From contig NC_012529.1 of NCBI RefSeq assembly GCF_000020685.1, positions 248,001 through 312,000 on the forward strand: DNA of 64,000 bases, written 5' to 3'. The position numbers were made by a program, and so were the translations under genes. How positions within the stretch are numbered: the stretch's first letter is position 1; each line of letters opens with the position of its first letter. Under the pieces are notes generated by a model that was not told the DNA's origin, did not search any database, and saw nothing but the letters and a program-made list of their open reading frames with translations. Positions 21,977 to 32,260 of the stretch are shown in pieces. Source of the stretch: Deinococcus deserti VCD115. Lineage in GTDB: Bacteria; Deinococcota; Deinococci; Deinococcales; Deinococcaceae.

Positions 21977-22675
21977 TCAGCGCCATGACCGGAGCGCGGT
22001 CTCCAGATGATGAATCTCGTTGAACGAATCCAGGCTGATCCGCCCGCCACCAAAGGTAAAGCGCGTCACGCTGCCGTTGCGGACCCGCCAGTTCAGGGCC
22101 AGCGCTGCCGCATCCGGGGCACCGAGGGCCAGCGCCACGCTGAGGCCGATCACGCCGCCGCTGGTCACGGCGAGCACGGTGCTTCCCGGCGGAAATTTCA
22201 GAATGTCACCCATGACCGCGCGAACACGCGCCTGGAAGGCCGCCCAGCCCTCGACTTCCGGGTGGGTCACCGAGCCGGCCTGCCACTGGGCAGCCAGGGT
22301 TTCGAGGTACTTCTGAAAGGCGCGGTTGCGCTCAGGTCCTCCTCCCTGCTGCGCGGCGAAGGCCTCTCCAAGAGCGGCGAACTCCGGGTCGCGCGCCGCG
22401 AGCATAGGTGCCAGCGTGCGAATCAGCCCGTCACCGTCATATTCGGCCAGCCGGGCGTCCTCCTGGGGCGCCGGCCAGTCGGCCGCTCCTGCCAGCTGGG
22501 CGGTGCGCCGCTGACGCACCAGTGGTCCATGCAGCACGTGGGTGGGCATGACGCCCTCAGCACGGAGGGCGGCGCCCACCACGCGGGCCTGCTCCTCGCC
22601 CAGGCTGGAGAGCCGGTCGGTGTCGGCTTCAAAGGGTGTGGCCTGCCCATGCCGGACCAGAATCAGTTCACTCAT
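21977..22675 (-). CDS. Histidine phosphatase family protein (phosphoglycerate mutase-like)
   Basis: A 232-residue protein of the histidine phosphatase superfamily. The phospho-histidine motif LILVRHGQATPF is at residues 4-15, and the second catalytic His lies in the VLAVTSGGVIG region, where the usual GH is replaced by SG. That replacement could weaken activity. It is the last gene of the eight-gene operon, and its start overlaps the stop of the phosphotransferase gene (ATGA). The substrate is unknown; linkage to a small-molecule kinase hints at a paired phosphorylation/dephosphorylation step. Confidence 0.78.
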   Translation of the reverse strand: MSELILVRHGQATPFEADTDRLSSLGEEQARVVGAALRAEGVMPTHVLHGPLVRQRRTAQLAGAADWPAPQEDARLAEYDGDGLIRTLAPMLAARDPEFAALGEAFAAQQGGGPERNRAFQKYLETLAAQWQAGSVTHPEVEGWAAFQARVRAVMGDILKFPPGSTVLAVTSGGVIGLSVALALGAPDAAALALNWRVRNGSVTRFTFGGGRISLDSFNEIHHLETALRSWR

Positions 22676-23781
22676 GACGGCCCTGCGCCCTCCAGCGCCT
22701 GAATGCGGCTCCAGGCTTCGCGGATCAGCCACTCGGCCTGACCAGCCAGTGGCGCAAAGCGGGGATCATTGGTCTGGCCGGCGCGGTAACGCGCGAAGAT
22801 CTGCAGCACAATCACGGCCAGCTTGAAGTGGCCCAGCACCTCGTACCAGGTCACCGACTGCGGCGTGACTGTCCGCCCGGTGCGCTGCGCGTAGCGGGCA
22901 ATAAACGCCTCTCGGCTCAGGTAACCCTGGTCTGCTCCTGCTGCGCCGATGCGGTTGCTGGCCCCGCCCGGCTGCTCAGGCATGGTCCAGTAGGTCAGGG
23001 TCAGGCCCAGGTCCACCAGCGGATCGCCCACGGTGGTCATTTCCCAGTCCAGCAGCGCCACCACCCGCGAGGGGTCGGCCGGGTCGAACATCAGGTTGTC
23101 GAGCTTGAAGTCGTTGTGCACGAGCGTGTGGGCGCTCTCGGCCGGGGTATGGGCTTCCAGCCAGGCAATGACGTCCTCGTCATGCAGGTCGTGCGGAGGA
23201 GGCAGGTCGCCACTGTCTTGCAGCAGCTCCCGCGCCCGGCGCCAGCGGCCGGCCCAGCCCTGGACCTGCCGGGTGTTAAAGCCCTCGGGGCGTCCGATGG
23301 CCCGCAGCCCGGCCGCGTCGATATCCACGGCATGCAGGTCCGAGAGCGTGTCTACGAGTGCTTCGGAGAGCTGCCGTGGAGCGTCCGCATTCGCGGCGAA
23401 CGCGGCCGGCAGCGACGAGCGCACCACCTCGCCGCGGCGGCGCTCCATGAGGTAGAAGGGTGTGCCCAGGACCTCCGGGTCCTCGATCAGCACTTCCGGG
23501 CGCGGGGCGACCGGCAGCACCGGATGAATCCGCTCAAGCAGGTGGTACTCGCGGGCCATGTCGTGCGCGCCCTTGGCGACGGGCCCCAGCGGTGCGCGGC
23601 GCAACACGTATTCCTGTTCACCGGCTCTCAGCAGGTAGGTCAGGTTGGAAAAGCCTCCGGGAAACTGCTCGGCACTCAGGGCTTCCAGGTCACCCGGAAG
23701 GCGGCCACGCAGGGCCTCGCGCAGCCGGTCGAGGGGCAGCTCCTCGCCGGGGCGCATAGGCGCGGAGTCAGGACGGGTCAC
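22672..23781 (-). CDS. Phosphotransferase of the aminoglycoside kinase superfamily (ACAD10-like)
   Basis: A 369-residue kinase-fold protein of the subgroup found with acyl-CoA dehydrogenases, as in the N-terminal half of human ACAD10/11. It contains GGFSNLTYLL, the Brenner-type catalytic loop LVHNDFKLDNLMF (Asp as base) and LLDWEMTTVGDPLVDLG for metal binding. In ACAD10/11 this domain phosphorylates 4-hydroxyacyl-CoA during degradation of hydroxy fatty acids. Its place in an operon with dehydrogenase, hydratase and SDR genes fits that role. The GTG 23781 start overlaps the SDR stop. Confidence 0.85.
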   Translation of the reverse strand: MTRPDSAPMRPGEELPLDRLREALRGRLPGDLEALSAEQFPGGFSNLTYLLRAGEQEYVLRRAPLGPVAKGAHDMAREYHLLERIHPVLPVAPRPEVLIEDPEVLGTPFYLMERRRGEVVRSSLPAAFAANADAPRQLSEALVDTLSDLHAVDIDAAGLRAIGRPEGFNTRQVQGWAGRWRRARELLQDSGDLPPPHDLHDEDVIAWLEAHTPAESAHTLVHNDFKLDNLMFDPADPSRVVALLDWEMTTVGDPLVDLGLTLTYWTMPEQPGGASNRIGAAGADQGYLSREAFIARYAQRTGRTVTPQSVTWYEVLGHFKLAVIVLQIFARYRAGQTNDPRFAPLAGQAEWLIREAWSRIQALEGAGPS

Positions 23782-24572
23782 GGCCGGGCGTCCCCGCTGT
23801 AGGCCGCTTGTCCGGAGAGCAGCGCCATGGCCTTGGTGCGGAGGTGACGCATCTTGCTGATCCACTCGTCGTAGTTGTTGGCCTTGTTCTGGAACGACTT
23901 CAGTGTGGTCTCGTGGGTGGTGATCAGGAAGCCATCGGCGCGCAGCACGGCCAGGGTCTTCTCAACCAGCTCGTCGGTACTGATCGCGGTCTGCTGCAGG
24001 ATCGGGGCATTCTGGATCATGGGGGTCCACACGCCTTCCGGGCACAGGCACGCCACCTTGATGCCGCGGTCACCGTAGGTGATGGCCAGCCACTCGGCCA
24101 GGGCCAGCGCGGCGTGCTTGGTCACGGCGTAGGGCGCCGAATGCAGCTCGGTCAGCAGACCAGCCGCCGAGGCGGTATTCAGCAGGTGGCCTTCACCCCG
24201 CTCCAGCATGTGAGGCAGCACGTGGCGTGCGGCCCAGACGTGGCTCATGAGGTTGACCCGCTGGATCAGGTCCCAGTGACGGTCTTCAGTCTCCGGGCCT
24301 TCTCCGATGGCAATTCCGGCGTTGGAGCAGAACAGGTCAATGCGGCCCTCGGTGGCCAGCACGTCCTTGATCAGCCCCTGGACTCCTGCCTCCTGGGCCA
24401 CGTCGGCCGGTACGAAGCGGGCACCAATGTCAGCGGCCTTCTGCGCGCCGAGCCCCTCATTGCGGTCAGACGCCACGACCGTGGCGCCCTCGGCCACGAA
24501 ACGGGTGGCCAGCGCGAGCCCGATGCCTGAGGCCGCGCCCGTCACCACGATCACCTTGTTGTGAAAGTCCAT
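23778..24572 (-). CDS. SDR family oxidoreductase (tandem copy 2)
   Basis: A 264-residue short-chain dehydrogenase. NAD(P) motif TGAASGIG at residues 11-18, NAG in FCSNAGIAIG, active-site Tyr-Lys in YAVTKHAALALAEW. It is very similar throughout to the SDR immediately upstream at 24576 (same CLCPEGVWTP/ALCPEWVQTP and ITTHETTLKSFQNKAN/ITTHPMTLKAFQSRAN segments), so the pair arose by duplication. It probably oxidises a hydroxyacyl or related alcohol intermediate. Confidence 0.85.
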   Translation of the reverse strand: MDFHNKVIVVTGAASGIGLALATRFVAEGATVVASDRNEGLGAQKAADIGARFVPADVAQEAGVQGLIKDVLATEGRIDLFCSNAGIAIGEGPETEDRHWDLIQRVNLMSHVWAARHVLPHMLERGEGHLLNTASAAGLLTELHSAPYAVTKHAALALAEWLAITYGDRGIKVACLCPEGVWTPMIQNAPILQQTAISTDELVEKTLAVLRADGFLITTHETTLKSFQNKANNYDEWISKMRHLRTKAMALLSGQAAYSGDARP

Positions 24573-24575
24573 GTC

Positions 24576-25376
24576 TTACTCCCCCTGGGTGTACTTGTCC
24601 GGGAACGCCTCGCGTCCCGCCAGCTGCTCTTGAGTCTGCTGAGCCAGCATGCGCACCCGGCCCAGCCAGCGGTCGTGGGTGTTGGCGCGGGACTGGAACG
24701 CCTTGAGGGTCATCGGGTGGGTGGTGATCAGGAACTGTCCCTGCTGCAGTCCATCCAGTGCCGCGTGGGCGACCTCATCTGCGCTGATCGCCGCTTCCTG
24801 CAGGTGCGGCGCGTTCTCGATGAGGGGGGTCTGCACCCACTCGGGGCACAGCGCCGACACCCTGATGCCGCGGTCACCGTAGGTGATGGCCAGCCACTCG
24901 GCAAAAGCCATCGCCTCATGTTTGGTCACGGCGTAGGGAGCGGAATGAACCTCAGTCAGCAGACCGGCAGCGGAAACGGTGTTCAGGAGCGTTCCCTCTC
25001 CGCGCTCCAGCATGTGAGGCAACAGGTGACGGGCGGCCCACACGTGGCTCATGAAATTGACCCGCCAGCTCAGATCCCACAGCCGGTCGAGCGGTTCCAG
25101 GCCGTTGCCCACAGCAATTCCGGCGTTGGAGCAGAACACGTCGATGCGGCCCTCGGCGGCCAGCACGTCCTCGATCAGCCCCTGGACTCCTGCTTCCTGT
25201 CCCACATCGGCAGGTACGAAGCGGGCGCCGAGTTCTGCGGCTTTTGCTGCGCCCTGCTCGGCATTCAGGTCAGAAGCGACGACCACTGCTCCTTCAGCAG
25301 CAAATTGAGTCGCCAGTGCCAGCCCGATGCCGGATGCTGAACCCGTGACCACCACCACGCGGTTCTGAAAGGCCAT
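24576..25376 (-). CDS. SDR family oxidoreductase (tandem copy 1)
   Basis: A 266-residue short-chain dehydrogenase, paralogue of the next gene. TGSASGIG cofactor motif at residues 11-18, FCSNAGIAVG, and catalytic YAVTKHEAMAFAEW. Only 3 nt separate it from copy 2 and 1 nt from the acyl-CoA dehydrogenase, so it belongs to the same message. Retention of two near copies suggests different substrates or cofactors; that is inference. Confidence 0.85.
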   Translation of the reverse strand: MAFQNRVVVVTGSASGIGLALATQFAAEGAVVVASDLNAEQGAAKAAELGARFVPADVGQEAGVQGLIEDVLAAEGRIDVFCSNAGIAVGNGLEPLDRLWDLSWRVNFMSHVWAARHLLPHMLERGEGTLLNTVSAAGLLTEVHSAPYAVTKHEAMAFAEWLAITYGDRGIRVSALCPEWVQTPLIENAPHLQEAAISADEVAHAALDGLQQGQFLITTHPMTLKAFQSRANTHDRWLGRVRMLAQQTQEQLAGREAFPDKYTQGE

Positions 25377-25377
25377 G

Positions 25378-26612
<1,235 letters not shown>

Positions 26613-26616
<4 letters not shown>

Positions 26617-26957
26617 AAGGGTTCCTCCTCGGGGGTCAGGGGCCGGAAACCGGCCTGGTTGCCCTCGATGCTGAGCAGAAAGTCGCGGTATCCGGTACCC
26701 CTGGCGCTGCGCAGCATTAAGCCCAGCGCCAGGATGCGTTCAAGCAGCGCTTCGGCGCGGCTCAGAAGCGCCGGATCGGGATCGTCGGCCACCTGGGCGG
26801 CCAGGGCGGCATCCTCGTCGAACAGTGGCCGGTACGCGGCAAAGGCGGTTGTGGCCTCGAACACAGCCTGGACAGCGAACGTCCCGGCCTCTGTCACGGT
26901 CAGCGTGCCGAGCATGACCTCACCGCACTCCAGCGTGTACACGGCGCCAGGATTCAT
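26613..26957 (-). CDS. Small conserved-operon protein, unknown function
   Basis: A 114-residue soluble protein with no recognised family. It begins [21 protein letters not shown] and ends in an acidic/hydrophobic helix region ([19 protein letters not shown]). ATG 26957 starts 7 nt beyond the MaoC stop; a longer frame exists but would overlap MaoC. Coupling on both sides shows it is part of the acyl-CoA operon. Confidence 0.6.
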
Positions 26958-26964
26958 GCCGGGG

Positions 26965-27423
26965 TCACAGGTACACCCTGAAGATGCTCTCTGCGGTGCA
27001 CGCGGGCCGGCTTTCCCCTTCAATTTCGATGGTGTTCAGCACCGTGAGCTGCAAGTGGCCGGCGCCGGGCTCGGCCGAGACCAGCACGGCGCGGTTCCGA
27101 AGCCTCGTTCCGGAACGGACCGGGGTGATGAAGCGCACCCGGTTCAGGCCGTAATTCACGACCATCCGGGCTCCTTCGATGTGCGGCGCGCCGCCCGTGT
27201 TCATGAATTCGCCAGCCAGCATCGACAGGGTCAGGAAGCCGTGAGCGATGGTGGTGCCGAAAGGTCCGGCGGCGGCCCTGGCCGGATCCACGTGGATGAA
27301 CTGGTGGTCTCCGGTGGCGGCGGCGAACGCGTCGATGCGGTTCTGATCGACCAGAACCCACTCCGACAAGGCGACCTCCTGACCGATGTGATCGGCCACG
27401 GTAGAAGGCGTCAGGGTGGTCAT
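26965..27423 (-). CDS. MaoC-like dehydratase (enoyl-CoA hydratase)
   Basis: A 152-residue hot-dog-fold hydratase. The hydratase 2 motif is clear: FAAATGDHQFIHVDPARA, with catalytic Asp and His, followed by FGTTIAHGFLTLSML. It adds water to trans-2-enoyl-CoA giving the R-3-hydroxyacyl-CoA, which an SDR could then oxidise. Its start overlaps the stop of the upstream SDR (ATGA). Confidence 0.88.
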   Translation of the reverse strand: MTTLTPSTVADHIGQEVALSEWVLVDQNRIDAFAAATGDHQFIHVDPARAAAGPFGTTIAHGFLTLSMLAGEFMNTGGAPHIEGARMVVNYGLNRVRFITPVRSGTRLRNRAVLVSAEPGAGHLQLTVLNTIEIEGESRPACTAESIFRVYL

Positions 27424-28229
27424 ACTGCCGTGATGCCGCCGTCGACAGCGATGTTCTGACCAGTCATGTAGGCGCTGGCGTCACTGGCCAGCAGCAGCGT
27501 CAGCCCCTTGAGGTCATGCTCGCTGCCCAGCCGGCGCATGGGCGTGTGCTCCAGGATGGACTGCTCGCCGTAGGCCAGGGTGCCCTTGGTCATCTTGGTA
27601 GGAAAGTAGCCGGGGCAGATACTGTTGACCGTAATGCCCTTGTCGGCCATTTCAGCGGCCAGAGCGCGGGTGAAGTTCACCAGCCCGCCCTTGGAGGTGT
27701 TGTAGGCCAGCGTGGCCGTCATGCGCGGGTCGTTGCCCTGAAGCCCGGCCACACTGGCAATGTTGATGATCCGCCCCTTGCCACGCGGGAGCATGCTGCG
27801 GCGCAGCACCTGCTGGGTCAGCAGGAAAGTGCCGTTGAGGTTGACGTTCATGACCTTCATCCAGGCTTCCATGGGGTGCTCGGCCGTGGGTGCTCCCCAG
27901 GTCGCTCCGGCGTTGTTGACCAGAATGTCGACATGACCGACCTCAGCCAGAATGCGCTCCACGGTGGGTTCGATATTCTGGAAATCGCCCAGGTCGCCGG
28001 CATACACGTGGGCCTGAATGCCCATGCCCTGCAGGTGTGCGCGGGCCTCGTCGAGTTCGTGCTGCTTGCGGGCGGTCAGGACCACGGTGGCGCCGTACTC
28101 GCCCAGGGCTTCGGCCATCTGCAGGCCCAGACCACGTGAGCCACCGGTGATCAGGGCGATCCGGCCCGTCAGGTCAAACAGGTTCTTGAGGGTTGAAGAC
28201 GGCACGGACGCGGGTTCTTGGGGCGGCAT
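27420..28229 (-). CDS. SDR family oxidoreductase, first gene of acyl-CoA operon
   Basis: A 269-residue short-chain dehydrogenase of the gluconate 5-dehydrogenase/3-oxoacyl reductase-like group: TGGSRGLG, NNAGATWG, YNTSKGGLVNFTRALA, and ICPGYFPTKMT. It ends GQNIAVDGGITAV. ATG 28229 follows GGAGGT at only 3 nt; an upstream ATG at 28280 is possible, placing the true start in doubt. The operon promoter region holds the element shared with the 36.2-kb unit. Confidence 0.82.
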   Translation of the reverse strand: MPPQEPASVPSSTLKNLFDLTGRIALITGGSRGLGLQMAEALGEYGATVVLTARKQHELDEARAHLQGMGIQAHVYAGDLGDFQNIEPTVERILAEVGHVDILVNNAGATWGAPTAEHPMEAWMKVMNVNLNGTFLLTQQVLRRSMLPRGKGRIINIASVAGLQGNDPRMTATLAYNTSKGGLVNFTRALAAEMADKGITVNSICPGYFPTKMTKGTLAYGEQSILEHTPMRRLGSEHDLKGLTLLLASDASAYMTGQNIAVDGGITAV

Positions 28230-28294
28230 AAGACCTCCAGGTGCAGGAACTTGGGCTGAATTGCGGTGCCCGGCCAGCATACGGAGAAATGTAC

Positions 28295-28320
28295 GTGCGC
28301 GTCAATTTTGAACGAAAAGG
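28295..28320. promoter_or_regulatory. Element shared with position 36232-36257 (fatty-acid unit 1)
   Basis: A 26-bp stretch matches 36232-36257 at about 19 positions, with the best core CGTC-A-A-TTTTGAACG. Read leftward it overlaps a TTGACG (-35-like) located 18 bp before TATGCT (-10-like). Both copies precede leftward acyl-CoA dehydrogenase units, so a common repressor site is plausible. Confidence 0.4.
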
Positions 28321-28394
28321 GATATTCCAGGCCCCTGAGGGCTGTACTGAAGTCTCACCCCACCGAATGAAGATTGCGTTAATATAAAAACCAT

Positions 28395-28808
28395 ATGGTG
28401 CGCCAGATTCTGCTCATAGATGACAATCCCCAGGACCGTGTCCTGGCGGAAGAGGCTTTTGAGCAGGTGTGCGGCGACTGCCACCTGATTACCCAGCCCA
28501 GCGGCCCTGAAGCCCTGGAGTATCTGAAGAATGCTGCGGTGCTGCCGGACGTTCTGCTGCTGGACGTGAATATGCCCGGCATGAACGGCTTCGAGGTGTT
28601 GGCAGCGTTGAAGGCGGATCCCCGGCTGGCCCTGATTCCAGTGGTCATGCTTTCGACCTCACAGTCGCAGGAAGATGTGGCGCGGTCCTACACGCTGCAT
28701 GCCAGCTCCTACCTGGTCAAGGCGCCATCCTTCAGCGGCTTCCTGACGCAGATTGAAGCGTTTCTGTCGTACTGGCAGGTCAACCGTGTGGTCGGCACTT
28801 CACACTGA
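28395..28808 (+). CDS. Receiver-only response regulator (Rcp1-like)
   Basis: A 137-residue stand-alone receiver domain. All phosphorylation residues are present: the acidic pair in LLIDDNPQDR, phospho-acceptor Asp in VLLLDVNMPGMNGFE, Ser/Thr in VVMLSTSQSQ, and Lys in SSYLVKAPS. The sequence style is that of response regulators paired with phytochrome-type kinases. No kinase adjoins it; the PAS/GAF kinase at 40440 is a possible partner. TAATAT 9 nt before the ATG suggests a very short or absent leader. Confidence 0.9.
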   Translation: MVRQILLIDDNPQDRVLAEEAFEQVCGDCHLITQPSGPEALEYLKNAAVLPDVLLLDVNMPGMNGFEVLAALKADPRLALIPVVMLSTSQSQEDVARSYTLHASSYLVKAPSFSGFLTQIEAFLSYWQVNRVVGTSH

Positions 28809-28871
28809 TTCGGACAGCCTTCACAACCAGTTTGCCCCATCTGTCCTGACGCTGGCCCGTTACGCTGCGGT

Positions 28872-29609
28872 ATGGTCTCCTCTGCCCTCCGCCGTCCTCT
28901 GCTGCTGGGCCACCGCGGTTCTCCGAGAGAACATTTAGAAAACAGCCTGAGCGGGTTCCAGGCGGCCCTTGATGCCGGGCTCGACGGGATCGAACTCGAT
29001 GTGCGCCGCTTGCGAGACGGCACGCTGGTCGTCCACCACGACGCCGTACTGCCAGATGGCCGGGCCCTGACCACCCTGGAGCGCCATCAGTTGCCACCGC
29101 AGGTCCCCACCCTGGCGCAGGCCCTGGCCTGGGCAGGCACCACCGGCGCTTACGTCAACGTGGAACTGAAATTTGAGGCCGCACGGCCGGATGACCGGGT
29201 AGGCCGCACCCTGGATCTGATCCGTGCTTTTGGCCTGACAGGGCAGGTGATCGTCAGTTCCTTCAATCCCTGGTTGCTGCTGGCCGCACGGCTTGACGCG
29301 CCCGAAGTGCCGCGCGCCCTGCTGATCCACCGCTCATACCGCCTTGGACCGCTGGACCTCGTACCCCTGGTGATGCGCTGGACTGACTGTCAGGCCCTTC
29401 ATCCCCTGCATACCCTGGTGACCCGCAGTCTGATGGCCCAGGCCCGGACACACGGCTGGCGGGTCAACGCCTGGACAGTCAACAGCCTTCAGGAGGTGCA
29501 GCGGCTCTGCGGCCTGGAAGTCGACGGTCTGATCGGAGACCTGCCGCCTGTGCTGCTCAGTGCCCGCCCGGCGCCTGGAGACAAAGCCCGAAGCGCTGAC
29601 CGGTCGTGA
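28872..29609 (+). CDS. Glycerophosphodiester phosphodiesterase
   Basis: A 245-residue GDPD-fold enzyme hydrolysing deacylated phospholipids to glycerol-3-phosphate and an alcohol. Catalytic and metal residues: LLGHRGSPREHLENS (His, Arg, Glu), GIELDVRRLRDG (Glu, Asp), VVHHDAVL (His), and NVELKFE. No signal peptide, so cytosolic (UgpQ-like). TACGCT at 28861-28866 lies 5 nt before the ATG, a leaderless pattern. It converges with uvrA2. Confidence 0.9.
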   Translation: MVSSALRRPLLLGHRGSPREHLENSLSGFQAALDAGLDGIELDVRRLRDGTLVVHHDAVLPDGRALTTLERHQLPPQVPTLAQALAWAGTTGAYVNVELKFEAARPDDRVGRTLDLIRAFGLTGQVIVSSFNPWLLLAARLDAPEVPRALLIHRSYRLGPLDLVPLVMRWTDCQALHPLHTLVTRSLMAQARTHGWRVNAWTVNSLQEVQRLCGLEVDGLIGDLPPVLLSARPAPGDKARSADRS

Positions 29610-29639
29610 GCCATGCCCCGCTTGGTCAGGGGGCGCCCG

Positions 29640-32180
29640 TCAGCCGGCCCCTGCGCCAAGTACCCGGCGCAGGTACGGCGCGGTGCGGCTCTGCTTGTCG
29701 CCCGCCACCTCGCTGGGGGGGCCAGCCGCCACAATCCGGCCGCCTTCATCGCCAGCCCCCGGTCCCAGATCGATCACCCAGTCGCTTCCGGCAACCACCT
29801 GTAAATCATGCTCGACAGTAATCACGGTGTGACCGGCGTCCACCAGGCGCCCAAGCTGCCGCAGCAGACGTTCGACGTCTGCAGGATGAAGTCCCGTCGT
29901 CGGTTCATCAAGCACGTAGACCGTATGGCCGCGGCCCGTGCGCTGCAGTTCGGTGGCCAGCTTCACACGCTGGGCCTCACCGCCCGAGAGTTCCGTGGCC
30001 GGCTGTCCCAGACGCAGGTACCCCAGACCCACCTCGGCCAGAGTATCCAGGGCGCGGCGGACCGGAGGCTCCCCGGCAAAAAACTCACGGGCTGCGTCCA
30101 CCGTCATGCCCAGGACACCAGCAATATTCTGCCCGGCATATTCGACTTCCAGGGTCTGGGGGTTGTAGCGGGCGCCGTGGCACACCGGGCAGGGCGCGTA
30201 TACGCTGGGCAGAAACAACAGTTCCACCATCACCCAGCCCTCTCCCTGGCAGTGCTCACAGCGGCCGCCCTTTACATTGAAGGAAAAGCGCCCGGGGCCG
30301 TACTTGCGCTTCTTCGCCAGAGGTGTAGCAGCAAACAGGCGCCGGACATGGTCGAACAGCCCGGTGTACGTGGCCATGTTGCTGCGCGGCGTGCGCCCGA
30401 TCGGCTTCTGATCCACCCGGACCAGCCGGCTCACCCGGTCCACGTCTCCTGCAAGTTGTGCTGTGGTGGCTGGCATCTCTGACTGGGGCTCGGCGTGGTC
30501 GTCGTCCTCGGTTTCGGCCGGAAGTTCATGTCCCAGCCGAACCGCCAGAGCCTCGACCAGCACCTGACTGACCAGGGTGGATTTGCCGGAGCCCGACACG
30601 CCCGTCACGCTTGTAAGCACGCCCATTGGGAAGCGCACGTCCAGCGCCTGCAGATTGTTGCGGGTCACGCCGCGGAGTTCCAGCCATCCGGCAGGCACGC
30701 GTGGCGTGTGGTCACCCACCCGTTCGTCGCGGAACAGGTAGCGTGCGGTCTGGGAGGCTTCTACATCCCTCAGACCGGCCGGCGGGCCACTGTAGAGAAT
30801 CTGCCCGCCGTGCTCGCCAGCAGCCGGTCCCACATCCACCAGCCAGTCGGCGCGGCGCACCACGTCGAGGTCATGCTCCACCACAAACAGCGAGTTGCCC
30901 GCACGCTTGAGGCCGTCGAGCGCCGTGAGCAGGGCCTCGGTGTCAGCCGGATGCAGCCCGGCCGAGGGCTCGTCGAGCACATACACCACGCCGAACAGGT
31001 GCGAGTAGAGCTGGGTCGCCAGCCGCAGGCGCTGCAGTTCTCCCGGCGACAGGGTCGGCGTGGCCCGCTCCAGCGACAGGTACCCCAGCCCCAGGTCCAG
31101 CAGCACCTCCAGACGGGATTGAAGGTCCTGGGCCATGCGTTGCCGGGCAATGGCCTGCTCGGGGTGCATCCTGTCGTCAGCGGCAGGAGTTCCCTGGGCG
31201 TGGCTGCGCAGCACCTGCGCCACAGCCTTGAGCGGCAGGCGCGAGAACTCGGTGATGTCCATTCCGGCGAAAGTCACCGACAGCGCCTCGCGCCGCAGGC
31301 GCCTGCCGTGACACACCGGGCACTCGGTGCTGAGCATGAACTGCTGGACCCGCTTTTTCATGGCCGCACTTTCTGAGGTGGCGAAGGTGTGCAGCACGTG
31401 CCGCCGCGCGCTGGAAAAGGTTCCCATGTAACTGGGTTCCAGCTTGCGCTTCAGGGCCCGTTTCGTTTCCTCGGGGGTCAGACCGGGATACACCGGCACC
31501 ACCGGCTGCTCCTCGGTGAACAGAATCCAGTCGCGCTGCTCCTGGGGCAGCTGACGCCAGGGCCGGTCCACGTCATAGCCCAGGGTCACCAGGATGTCGC
31601 GCTGGTTCTGGCCGCCCCAGGCCGTGGGCCACGCCGCGATGGCCCGCTCACGGATGCTCAGCGAGGGGTCCGGCACCATGGACGCTTCCGTTACTTCATG
31701 GACCCGGCCCAGGCCATGACAGTTGGGGCAGGCACCCTCCGGGGTGTTGGGCGAGAACCCTTCGGCGTAGACGATCGGCTGCCCGGGCGGGTAGTCCCCG
31801 GCCCGCGAGTACAGCATGCGCAGCAGATTCGACAGGGTGGTGACGCTGCCCACCGAGGAGCGTGCGGTGGGCGCCCCACGCTGCTGTTGCAGGGCCACAG
31901 CGGGCGGCAGCCCCTCGATGGCGTCCACGTCAGGCGCGCCGAGCTGATGAAACAGCCGCCGGGCGTAGGGCGAGACCGATTCGAGGTACCGCCGCTGTGC
32001 CTCGGCGTACAGTGTGCCGAACGCCAGCGACGACTTGCCGGAGCCCGACACGCCGGTAAACACGACCAGTGCGTCACGCGGAACATCCACCGAGATGTCC
32101 TTGAGGTTATGTTCGCGCGCGCCACGAACGCGCACGAAGCCGCCGCCTTGAGGGTCACTGTAGGGTCGGCCAGGGTTCAT
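29640..32180 (-). CDS. uvrA2: UvrA-like ABC ATPase, class II (UvrA2 type)
   Basis: An 846-residue tandem ABC ATPase with two Walker A motifs ([14 protein letters not shown] and [14 protein letters not shown]), two signatures ([24 protein letters not shown]) and zinc modules ([23 protein letters not shown]). Canonical UvrA is about 100 residues longer; class II UvrAs lack the UvrB-binding domain. They are linked to DNA damage or intercalating-drug tolerance rather than core excision repair. ATG 32180 has GATACT 6 nt upstream (leaderless). It is an accessory paralogue; a main uvrA is expected elsewhere. Confidence 0.88.
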   Translation of the reverse strand: MNPGRPYSDPQGGGFVRVRGAREHNLKDISVDVPRDALVVFTGVSGSGKSSLAFGTLYAEAQRRYLESVSPYARRLFHQLGAPDVDAIEGLPPAVALQQQRGAPTARSSVGSVTTLSNLLRMLYSRAGDYPPGQPIVYAEGFSPNTPEGACPNCHGLGRVHEVTEASMVPDPSLSIRERAIAAWPTAWGGQNQRDILVTLGYDVDRPWRQLPQEQRDWILFTEEQPVVPVYPGLTPEETKRALKRKLEPSYMGTFSSARRHVLHTFATSESAAMKKRVQQFMLSTECPVCHGRRLRREALSVTFAGMDITEFSRLPLKAVAQVLRSHAQGTPAADDRMHPEQAIARQRMAQDLQSRLEVLLDLGLGYLSLERATPTLSPGELQRLRLATQLYSHLFGVVYVLDEPSAGLHPADTEALLTALDGLKRAGNSLFVVEHDLDVVRRADWLVDVGPAAGEHGGQILYSGPPAGLRDVEASQTARYLFRDERVGDHTPRVPAGWLELRGVTRNNLQALDVRFPMGVLTSVTGVSGSGKSTLVSQVLVEALAVRLGHELPAETEDDDHAEPQSEMPATTAQLAGDVDRVSRLVRVDQKPIGRTPRSNMATYTGLFDHVRRLFAATPLAKKRKYGPGRFSFNVKGGRCEHCQGEGWVMVELLFLPSVYAPCPVCHGARYNPQTLEVEYAGQNIAGVLGMTVDAAREFFAGEPPVRRALDTLAEVGLGYLRLGQPATELSGGEAQRVKLATELQRTGRGHTVYVLDEPTTGLHPADVERLLRQLGRLVDAGHTVITVEHDLQVVAGSDWVIDLGPGAGDEGGRIVAAGPPSEVAGDKQSRTAPYLRRVLGAGAG

Positions 32181-32260
32181 CCCAGGAGTATCCGGCCCGC
32201 AACCCAACCAGGGCCGGGAGTCCGGAGGTTTGCTAAAGACACAAGCTCAGCGCAGGCGCA

